Assembly: GCF_900312815.1 (NCBI RefSeq)
Contig: NZ_OMPE01000009.1
Location: 124,001-188,000, forward strand
Length of the DNA: 64,000 nucleotides
From: Aquimarina sp. AU474
GTDB lineage: Bacteria; Bacteroidota; Bacteroidia; Flavobacteriales; Flavobacteriaceae
Direction of reading: 5' to 3'
Position 1 is the stretch's first letter; each line of letters starts with the position of its first letter. This document shows, one piece after another, positions 45,817 through 53,119 of this stretch. The notes under the pieces were generated by a model that was given only the letters and a program-made list of their open reading frames with translations, ran no database searches and had not been told where the DNA came from. The position numbers were made by a program, and so were the translations under genes.

Positions 45817-46650
45817 ATGATTAAAAGTATACTAGTACCTACCGACTTTTCTGATCAAGCAGAAAGCGCATTAAAAGTTGCCGCTCAAATTGCAAGAAAA
45901 AACAATGCTTCAATCTATTTGTTACATATTTTAGAGTTACCAATGCACCTAAGTGATCTAATGTCTTCTGGAACCACGGCCGCAGCTCCTCAAGCCGTTT
46001 ATTTCATGAAGCAAACCCACAATAAATTTGAAGAGTTAATAGAAAAAGAATACCTGAAAGATCTCGAAGTTGTAGAAACAGTAAGTTTTGAAGACATCCA
46101 TACAGGAATCAATAGTTCTAGCGAAAAAAACAATGTAGACATTATTGTCATGGGCTCTCATGGGTCAACCGGTTTTGAAGAATTGTTTATTGGATCTAAT
46201 GCCGAAAAAGTAGTGCGCACATCAAAAAAGCCAGTACTAGTTATCAAAGAAGATTGCGAAATATTTGAAATAAGCGATTTTGTATACGCTACAAATTTTG
46301 ATAACGAAGACAAACCTTCATTATTAGCAGCACATGATTTTTCAAAGTCAATAAACGCGAAACTTCATTTAGTTTGGGTAAACACAGCTAACGGATTTAA
46401 AACCACGTATGAAACCGAAGAAAAAATGAATTTAATGATATCTGGACTCGATATTAGTAACTACACACTCAACATCTACAATGATATCACTGTAGAAAAA
46501 GGAATCCTAAACTTTGCAGGATCGGTTAATGCGGGGATGATCGGTATTAGCACACATGGCAGAAAAGGGATTTCTCATTTTATTAATGGCAGCCTAGGAG
46601 AAGATGTTGTAAATCACGCCAAAAGACCAGTATTAACTTTTAAAATTTAA
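45817..46650 (+). CDS. Universal stress protein, tandem UspA domains
   Basis: A 277-residue cytoplasmic protein made of two UspA folds (about 1-145 and 150-277). The first opens MIKSILVPTDFSDQAESAL and keeps the ATP-binding motif MGSHGSTGFEELFIGSNAEK (the G-2x-G-9x-G-S/N pattern). The second has a similar STHGRKGISHFINGSLGEDV. UspA proteins bind ATP and are induced by stress and growth arrest; the exact role is unknown. It is a single gene divergent from rimP, with a hairpin terminator at 46705-46737. Confidence 0.92.
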   Translation: MIKSILVPTDFSDQAESALKVAAQIARKNNASIYLLHILELPMHLSDLMSSGTTAAAPQAVYFMKQTHNKFEELIEKEYLKDLEVVETVSFEDIHTGINSSSEKNNVDIIVMGSHGSTGFEELFIGSNAEKVVRTSKKPVLVIKEDCEIFEISDFVYATNFDNEDKPSLLAAHDFSKSINAKLHLVWVNTANGFKTTYETEEKMNLMISGLDISNYTLNIYNDITVEKGILNFAGSVNAGMIGISTHGRKGISHFINGSLGEDVVNHAKRPVLTFKI

Positions 46651-46704
46651 AAAGCATACCCCAATTACCCCCCTTAACCACACCTCATTTTCGTTCTAAA
46701 ACAG

Positions 46705-46737
46705 AAAAAGAGTAACATTAATTTGTTACTCTTTTTT
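46705..46737 (+). terminator. Intrinsic terminator after the UspA gene
   Basis: A stem of AAAAAGAGTAACA (46705-46717) and its complement (46724-46736), with a 6-base loop, is followed by T residues, 55 bases after the UspA stop. It also lies downstream of the leftward tRNA gene and could serve both strands. Confidence 0.8.
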
Positions 46738-46831
46738 GTATATTTCACATAATCATTCTTTTGCTTTTTAAAGCTAAATATCATTCAAAAAAAAAGAAGG
46801 AACTAGATTATACTAATTCCTTCAATTTATG

Positions 46832-46904
46832 TTGGTCTACTAGGGCTCGAACCTAGACTCTTCTGTACCAAAAACAGACGTGTTGCCAGTTACACCATAG
46901 ACCA
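46832..46904 (-). tRNA. tRNA-Gln (anticodon TTG)
   Basis: The minus strand folds as a complete cloverleaf: acceptor TGGTCTA/TAGACCA, D stem GTGT/ACAC, anticodon stem TCTGT/ACAGA with loop TTTTGGT (anticodon TTG), and T stem CTAGG/CCTAG with loop TTCGAGC. The discriminator base is A, and CCA is not encoded (CAT follows), so it must be added enzymatically. The gene has its own promoter at 46923-46953. Confidence 0.96.
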
Positions 46905-46922
46905 GTATTTTTAATACGGGTG

Positions 46923-46953
46923 CAAATTTAATACTTTCTTTTGGGTATGCAAA
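46923..46953 (-). promoter_or_regulatory. Promoter of tRNA-Gln
   Basis: The minus strand has TTTG (46950-46953), a 19-base spacer and TAAATTTG (46923-46930), then CACCCG. It is a full consensus promoter 19 bases before the mature tRNA 5' end. The rest of the gap (46954-47113) shows no other feature. Confidence 0.8.
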
Positions 46954-47113
46954 CATTTTTTTCAAAATTATTTCCTCCAAATAGACATTATTAATGTAAA
47001 ATCAACAAAATCAGACTAAAATATAAACTTCTGTTAAGCGTTTGCTAAAAAAACAAAGGGGAAAGTATTTTTATCACTAAATTCGCCTCACGTTATATAA
47101 ACGAATAAACTCT

Positions 47114-50100
47114 ATGAGCACATTCAACTTTACCAAGTGGAATAAAATAACTGGATGGGTCGTTTTTGCGATCGCCCTATGTGTATATGCAATGACCGTA
47201 GAACCAACGGCAAGTTTTTGGGATGCTGGCGAGTATATTGCCACCTCATCAAAACTACAGGTTGGTCACCCTCCTGGAGCTCCTTTATTTCAAATGATCG
47301 GAGCTTTTGCAAGTACTTTTGCTTCAGACCCAACTCAAGTTGCGTTAATGGTAAATATGACTTCTGCAGTAGCAAGTGCTTTTGCCATATTATTTATGTT
47401 TTGGTCTATTACAATCTTGGTTAAGAAACTAATTGTAAAAGAAGAAGAATTTACTCAAAGTAAAGCCATGGCTGTTTTGGGTAGTGGTATTGTTGGAGCA
47501 TTATCATTTACTTTTACCGATAGTTTTTGGTTTAATGCCGTTGAAGCCGAAGTATATGCAATGGCCTCCTGTATCTTATCTGTTCTTTTTTATCTGGGCT
47601 TACTTTGGGAAAGAGACATGCACAAACCAAGAGGTAATAAATGGCTCTTACTAATTTCATTTATTGTCGGGCTATCTTTTGGAGTACACTTTATGGGATT
47701 ACTATCTATACCAGCAATAGGATTACTATACTACTTTAAGAATTATAAAGAAATTACTATAAAAAACTTTATTGCAGCAAATGTTATTGTTGTAGCCATA
47801 TTGTTATTTATTTTCAAATTACTACTTCCTTCTACTCTCAAATTTTTTGGAGCTGCCGAAGTATTTTTTGTTAATTCTATCGGTCTTCCATTTAATTCGG
47901 GAACAATTATCGCTGGACTTTTAATCGTAACGGCCTTTTATTTTGGAATAAAATATACTCGTAAAAAGAATTACCCCCAACTAAACACATTACTACTATG
48001 CGTTGTTTTTATTCTAGTAGGGTTTTCGAGCTGGATTATGCTTCCTATTAGAGCTAATGCCGGCACCGTAATCAATGAAAACAATCCAAATAACGCAAGA
48101 GAGTTATTAGCATATTATAATCTAGAACAATATCCCGAAACGCATTTGTTTTACGGGCCTCAATTTTCAGAAATATATGCCACCTTGGATCAAGATAATC
48201 CTTACGAAGATGATAAACCAAAGTACGAAAAAGATCTAAAAACAGGAAAATACATTATTGTAAACGATTGGAAAAATGCTAAACAAAATCTAGATAATGC
48301 TCATAAAGCATTTTTACCTAGAATGTGGAGTACAGAGCACATTGCCAATTATATGGATTTTACCGGCCCAATAAAATTCACCATTAAGCCAGAATATCAA
48401 AGCGAAGAAGAATTACTCAAAGCCGTTTCTGATTTTAGAAGAGAATACGCGGTAGGCAAGCTAGACAATGAAGATTATCATAAGTTTTTACAATCCTTTG
48501 GGAATTATATAGATGTGCAAAAACCTTCTTTCATGGATAATGTAGCCTATATGTTTGATTATCAAATGGGTTATATGTACTGGCGTTATTTTATGTGGAA
48601 TTTTGTTGGTCGACAAGATGACAACCAAGGGAATCTAACGGATCTAGAAGGTAATTGGTTGAGCGGAATTAAGTTTATTGACGAATTACACTTAGGTTCT
48701 CAAGACAATCTACCTACAGACACCTTAAAAAACAAAGCACGTAATACCTATTATTTCTTACCATTACTGCTAGGGTTAATCGGTTTTGTATTTATGCTAC
48801 AGCATGATAAGAAAAATTTCTGGGTGTTATTTATATTTTTCCTTTTTACAGGACTAGCATTAAAAATATATTTAAATGAACGCCCATTCGAACCTAGAGA
48901 ACGTGATTATGCATTGGTAGGGTCATTTTATGTGTTTGCTATCTGGATAGGTTTTGGCGTATATGCATTATTTGATTTATTAAAGAACAAAGTAAAACCC
49001 AAACTTCTTGCACCTATTGTTACCGTAGTCTGTCTATTAGCAGTTCCTGTTTTAATGGCCTCAGAAAACTGGGATGATCATGATCGGTCTAATCGATACA
49101 CGGCTCAATCCATGGCAAAAATGTATTTACAATCATGCCAAGATGACGCCATACTATTCACCATTGGAGATAATGATACATTTGCACTTTGGTATGCTCA
49201 AGAAATAGAAGGATATCGTACAGATGTGCGAACGGTAAACACTAGTCTTTTTGCTACAGACTGGTATATTGACCAAATGAAAAAGGCGGCATACGATGGG
49301 AAGCCCATACCGTCTCAATTAACCCATGAATTTTATCGATTTGGAAATAATGATGCTATCTACTACAAGCCAGTTACTAATGACACCATGCTCATTAAAA
49401 ACTGGATGCGATGGATAGAAACTGATGACCCAAGAACCAAAGGAGATCTCCAAAGTGGTAAAAAAGTAAATACCTTCCCCACTAAACATATTAGAATTCC
49501 TGTAAACAAAGAAGCTGTTCTTAAAAACGGGATAGTATCTCCAGAAGATGCTGATCTTATTGTACCGTACATCGATATACATTTAAAAGGGGATCTATTG
49601 TTCAAAAATCGATTATTAATGCTGGATATCATTGCAAATAACAATTGGGAACGACCAATTTATTTTACCGGAGGAAGTTACGGAGATGATGACTTCTTGT
49701 GGATGAAAGATTATCTACAATTAGACGGGGTAACTTTTAAACTTGTACCAATACGCACCAAAGTTGATAGACGTAATCCTTTTGAAATGGGTAGAATAAA
49801 CACAGATCTCATGTACAAAAATGTTACCAGTTGGGATTGGGGTAATAGTAATGACCCTAACATTTATCACGATCCAGAAACCAGAAAAAATGCAATTACA
49901 TACAGAAGTAACCTTGCTCGTTTAGTAGAAACATTAATAAAAGAGGATCAAAAAGGTAAAGCCAAAGAAATTATTGATTTGGCCATGGATAAAATGCCTA
50001 TCGAATATTATGAATACTATACTTTACTAGAACCCTACATTACGGGATACTATCAAGTAGGCGAAAAGCAAAAAGCTCGAGATTTATGGAATAAAGTTGC

Positions 50101-50416
50101 AAAAAAATATCAAGAACAACTTACTTACTTTGGTAGCTTAAGCCTTGAAAAGCAATATATGTATGCTGAAGACATTGTTACCAATGTAGAACGTTATCGT
50201 AGCGTTGTTGATCTATTACTAATCAACCAAGACAGAGAGATGATCGAAGAAAAAGCTGATGAGTTTAATAAATACTTAGGGCTGTTCACCAGATTATACT
50301 CGGCCGATGAAGAATATAACGACGAAGAATTACTACGTAAACAGGAAGAGGATTTAATTAAGGAATTTCAAAATCAAGAAAAAGCTTTAGACTCCCTAGA
50401 CACGATACCAGAATAA
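47114..50416 (+). CDS. DUF2723 / GT117-type polytopic membrane protein
   Basis: An 1100-residue protein. The N-terminal half has about ten to twelve transmembrane helices and the family-defining MTVEPTASFWDAGEYIATSS and KLQVGHPPGAPLF; the acidic WDAGE block lies where GT-C glycosyltransferases carry catalytic acidic residues. A second membrane block lies near 540-640 (NERPFEPRERDYALVGSFY), followed by a large soluble C-terminus (about 650-1100) with helical repeats at the end. DUF2723 proteins are conserved across Bacteroidota and are classed as putative lipid-linked glycosyltransferases (GT117); the substrate is unknown. A polysaccharide deacetylase gene follows after a short hairpin. Confidence 0.88.
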   Translation: MSTFNFTKWNKITGWVVFAIALCVYAMTVEPTASFWDAGEYIATSSKLQVGHPPGAPLFQMIGAFASTFASDPTQVALMVNMTSAVASAFAILFMFWSITILVKKLIVKEEEFTQSKAMAVLGSGIVGALSFTFTDSFWFNAVEAEVYAMASCILSVLFYLGLLWERDMHKPRGNKWLLLISFIVGLSFGVHFMGLLSIPAIGLLYYFKNYKEITIKNFIAANVIVVAILLFIFKLLLPSTLKFFGAAEVFFVNSIGLPFNSGTIIAGLLIVTAFYFGIKYTRKKNYPQLNTLLLCVVFILVGFSSWIMLPIRANAGTVINENNPNNARELLAYYNLEQYPETHLFYGPQFSEIYATLDQDNPYEDDKPKYEKDLKTGKYIIVNDWKNAKQNLDNAHKAFLPRMWSTEHIANYMDFTGPIKFTIKPEYQSEEELLKAVSDFRREYAVGKLDNEDYHKFLQSFGNYIDVQKPSFMDNVAYMFDYQMGYMYWRYFMWNFVGRQDDNQGNLTDLEGNWLSGIKFIDELHLGSQDNLPTDTLKNKARNTYYFLPLLLGLIGFVFMLQHDKKNFWVLFIFFLFTGLALKIYLNERPFEPRERDYALVGSFYVFAIWIGFGVYALFDLLKNKVKPKLLAPIVTVVCLLAVPVLMASENWDDHDRSNRYTAQSMAKMYLQSCQDDAILFTIGDNDTFALWYAQEIEGYRTDVRTVNTSLFATDWYIDQMKKAAYDGKPIPSQLTHEFYRFGNNDAIYYKPVTNDTMLIKNWMRWIETDDPRTKGDLQSGKKVNTFPTKHIRIPVNKEAVLKNGIVSPEDADLIVPYIDIHLKGDLLFKNRLLMLDIIANNNWERPIYFTGGSYGDDDFLWMKDYLQLDGVTFKLVPIRTKVDRRNPFEMGRINTDLMYKNVTSWDWGNSNDPNIYHDPETRKNAITYRSNLARLVETLIKEDQKGKAKEIIDLAMDKMPIEYYEYYTLLEPYITGYYQVGEKQKARDLWNKVAKKYQEQLTYFGSLSLEKQYMYAEDIVTNVERYRSVVDLLLINQDREMIEEKADEFNKYLGLFTRLYSADEEYNDEELLRKQEEDLIKEFQNQEKALDSLDTIPE

Positions 50417-50420
50417 TTCT

Positions 50421-50448
50421 AAAAGTGAGTCTTACGGCTCACTTTTTT
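50421..50448 (+). terminator. Hairpin terminator between the DUF2723 and deacetylase genes
   Basis: AAAAGTGAG (50421-50429) pairs with CTCACTTTT (50438-50446) and is followed by further T residues, 5 bases after the DUF2723 stop. The deacetylase gene starts only 15 bases later, so read-through or a very short leader is implied. Confidence 0.65.
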
Positions 50449-50462
50449 AATATATAAAGCAT

Positions 50463-51107
50463 TTGATTCCAAGTAAAACACCAAAAGTTCTGAAACAATT
50501 TTTTTCTACGTATGCATGGGATTTTGCATCGAAAAAAGAGAATACCTTATACCTAACTTTTGATGATGGCCCTATCCCCGAGGTTACCGAATTTGTTCTT
50601 GAACAATTATCAAAATATAACGCCAAGGGAACCTTTTTTTGTATTGGAGATAACATTCGTAGACACCCTGATATTTTTGATAAAATAATATCACAAGAAC
50701 ACGCTGTAGGTAATCACACCATGAATCATCTCAAAGCCTGGAAAACTAATTCTGAAATATATCTCAAAAATATAATGGATTGCGAACAGATAATTGAAAA
50801 ATATGCTGGCAATCAAAATAAACCAACATTGTTTAGACCTCCTTACGGTCAAATAAGTTATTCAAAATTTAAAGTTTTAGAAAAGCTTGGGTATAAAATT
50901 ATTCTTTGGGATGTATTATCAAAAGATTGGGAGTCTAATACTTCTCCAGAAACTTGTCTTCAATATGTACTGCAAAACACTGAACCAGGAAGTATTATAG
51001 TTTTTCATGATAGCTTAAAGGCATCAAAAAACCTGACATACGCATTACCAAGGGTTCTGGAACATTTTACCAAAAAAGGATTTTTGTTTGAAGCTATATC
51101 AGCTTAG
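50463..51107 (+). CDS. NodB-type polysaccharide deacetylase
   Basis: A 214-residue carbohydrate esterase family 4 enzyme. The catalytic motifs are clear: TFDDGP (general base and metal-binding Asp), GNHTMNH (metal-binding histidines), FRPPYG, and IVFHDS near the C-terminus. Such enzymes remove N- or O-acetyl groups from peptidoglycan, chitin-like or exopolysaccharides. There is no signal peptide, so it may act on a cytoplasmic or membrane-associated intermediate, or the true start may differ. The start used is TTG at 50463. It follows the DUF2723 membrane protein and overlaps the convergent thioredoxin-like gene by 4 bp. Confidence 0.9.
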   Translation: MIPSKTPKVLKQFFSTYAWDFASKKENTLYLTFDDGPIPEVTEFVLEQLSKYNAKGTFFCIGDNIRRHPDIFDKIISQEHAVGNHTMNHLKAWKTNSEIYLKNIMDCEQIIEKYAGNQNKPTLFRPPYGQISYSKFKVLEKLGYKIILWDVLSKDWESNTSPETCLQYVLQNTEPGSIIVFHDSLKASKNLTYALPRVLEHFTKKGFLFEAISA

Positions 51108-51406
51108 ACATATTCTTTCATAAGTCCAATCAACGTATTGGCATCTTGCTCACCACTTTGTCGCCAAACCATTTCACCCTCTTTATAAATCATCAAGGTA
51201 GGCAAGCCTTTAATCCTTAAAGCAGTTGCAAGTTCTTCATTTTTATCAATATCAATTTTTATAACCTTACCCTTATCACCAAGAGCAGCGGCCACATCTT
51301 TTAATACCGGATGCATTGCAACTGAAGGTTCATTCCATTCTGTATAAAAATCCAACAGAACAGGAACTTCAATACTAATTATATCTCCAAACTTTGACAT
51401 GTTCAA
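51104..51406 (-). CDS. Thioredoxin-fold protein lacking the active-site cysteines
   Basis: A 100-residue cytoplasmic protein that aligns along its length with thioredoxin: LLDFYTEWNEPSVAMHPVL at about 17-35, VIKIDIDKN, and the cis-proline loop KGLPTLMIYKEG. The active-site WCGPC is replaced by WNEPS, and the protein has no cysteine at all, so it cannot exchange disulfides. It is presumably a structural or binding member of the fold, for example a partner-binding or chaperone-like role. It lies in its own short unit between the deacetylase and phosphoesterase genes. Confidence 0.88.
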   Translation of the reverse strand: MNMSKFGDIISIEVPVLLDFYTEWNEPSVAMHPVLKDVAAALGDKGKVIKIDIDKNEELATALRIKGLPTLMIYKEGEMVWRQSGEQDANTLIGLMKEYV

Positions 51407-51480
51407 AACTTTTACGTTCGAGATCCTTTTTTAACACATACAGACCCCTAAACAATTGTAAATATAATACTTTCTTAGAA

Positions 51481-52719
51481 TTAAGAGGGCTGTACTCCTT
51501 TTCTCAATTCAATTACTGTTATCTCAGGCCAAATACCTACCCTACCTGGGAATGCATGAAACCCGAAACCTCGATTTACATTTAAATACCTTCCCATCTC
51601 ATTATACATTCCGGCCCACTGTTTATATACATACTGCACAGGACTCCACCTCACAAACCCAGGAATTTCAATTCCAAATTGAAAACCATGAGTATGACCA
51701 CTTAGAGTAAGATGATAATGATCTTCATGTTCTTTTACCTCGTACTCCCAATGCGAAGGGTCATGGCTAAGCAAAATTTTGAAATCTTCTTTAGTCACCT
51801 TTTCAGATGCTTTAGTAAGATCTCCTGCTTTTTTGAAATTATGCCCCCAATTTTCTACTCCTACTACAGCAATACGCTCTCCTTCTTTCTCTACAAAAGC
51901 ACTATCATTAAGTAACAGATTAAAATCAATTTTAGTATGAATATCTTTTATGGCTTGAAAATTAGCTTCTTTTTCTTCCTCACTACCCCATGTAACGTAT
52001 TCTCCATAATCATGGTTTCCTAAAACAGAATATTTCCCGTACTGCGGTTTTTTAAGGCGCTTAAAAGTATCAATCCAATCATCCATTTCCTTGGCCATTG
52101 TATTTACTATATCGCCTGTAAAAAGCAAAAGATCTGCTTCTTGTTCATTAATCAAATCCACGGCATATTCTATTTTGGAGGGGTCATCAAAACTTCCAGA
52201 ATGAATATCTGAAATCTGAGTAATCTTAAATCCATCAAATGCAGCCGGAAGATCATCGTAATAAAGCACGTGACTAATAACTTTAAAATTATATTTACCT
52301 CTAAAAATACCATGTAACAAGCCAGCAAAAGGAATAGCCGCTATACCTAAAGCTATTTGACTAATAAATTTTCTTCGATCTGGTAAATATTGAGTAGCAT
52401 TACCATCAAAAAAAGTATTGGTAAGATAATTATACCCCGCAATACATAATCTAATAATATCCTCGCCAAACATAAACAAGACCAAGATTAATTTCGGCAC
52501 AAACGATAACAACAATAATCCACTCGCTCGTAGAGAATATTTGGTAGGACCAATACTTCTATCGTAATTAGCAAAAGTGTAAATCACATATCCCAAAATG
52601 AGTAGTGATAATACCAAGTATCCAATCTGAACTATTGGGTTTTTTGAAACGGTTCGTACTGCTTGATAGGCATAAATTTCTACCAACACATATAAAACTA
52701 TGGGAATTAACCAGCGCAT
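51481..52719 (-). CDS. Membrane-anchored calcineurin-like metallophosphoesterase
   Basis: A 412-residue protein with three to four N-terminal transmembrane helices (about 3-20, 30-50, 65-85 and 120-140), then a metallophosphoesterase domain (about 155-405). All five metal motifs are visible: ISDIHSG, FTGDIVN, LGNHDYG, LLSHDP and SGHTHG. The layout resembles YkuE-type enzymes, some of which act on lipid substrates such as UDP-2,3-diacylglucosamine. Here the substrate is unknown. The gene is divergent from polA, with a candidate small RNA in the gap. Confidence 0.92.
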   Translation of the reverse strand: MRWLIPIVLYVLVEIYAYQAVRTVSKNPIVQIGYLVLSLLILGYVIYTFANYDRSIGPTKYSLRASGLLLLSFVPKLILVLFMFGEDIIRLCIAGYNYLTNTFFDGNATQYLPDRRKFISQIALGIAAIPFAGLLHGIFRGKYNFKVISHVLYYDDLPAAFDGFKITQISDIHSGSFDDPSKIEYAVDLINEQEADLLLFTGDIVNTMAKEMDDWIDTFKRLKKPQYGKYSVLGNHDYGEYVTWGSEEEKEANFQAIKDIHTKIDFNLLLNDSAFVEKEGERIAVVGVENWGHNFKKAGDLTKASEKVTKEDFKILLSHDPSHWEYEVKEHEDHYHLTLSGHTHGFQFGIEIPGFVRWSPVQYVYKQWAGMYNEMGRYLNVNRGFGFHAFPGRVGIWPEITVIELRKGVQPS

Positions 52720-52880
52720 ATTACATTCTAATTCATTAACAAAGCAAAGCTATCTCTCCTTTTTAATCTGCAACTATTTTTAAGTAAAAATTAACGATAT
52801 ACAATTTAAATCCTATAATTCCGTTAATATGGGTGATTATAAAATGATAAATCTTAATAATTTGTTTCGGAACTAACATT

Positions 52881-53045
52881 TTTATTTGTAACTTCGGAGA
52901 ATAATTCCTCTTTAATAGGAACTTAAATAATAAACATCTATTATTATATATAAAAAATTACTATCGTATTTATAGCAGTTGATACATTGTTATCAATTTT
53001 ATTTTGGGGCGAAATGCCGTCAGGTCTTGACGGCATTTCTTATTT
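52881..53045 (+). ncRNA. Candidate small RNA between the phosphoesterase gene and polA
   Basis: This 400-bp gap between divergent genes (52720-53119) holds a strong hairpin with the features of a terminator: a perfect 12-bp stem GAAATGCCGTCA/TGACGGCATTTC at 53011-53039 with loop GGTCT, followed by a T-rich but broken run. A promoter-like TTG (52862-52864), 16-base spacer and TTTATTTG (52881-52888) lies about 150 bp upstream. Between them are three small stem-loops (for example AATAATA/TATTATT and TTGATA/TATCAA). No reading frame of note is present. Structure and function are unproven. Confidence 0.4.
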
Positions 53046-53119
53046 GTATTTATCATAGTTTTTTAAGCTATTAAGCGATCTTCTTTTTATATTGCGTTTC
53101 TAAAAATTCAACTCGTATT

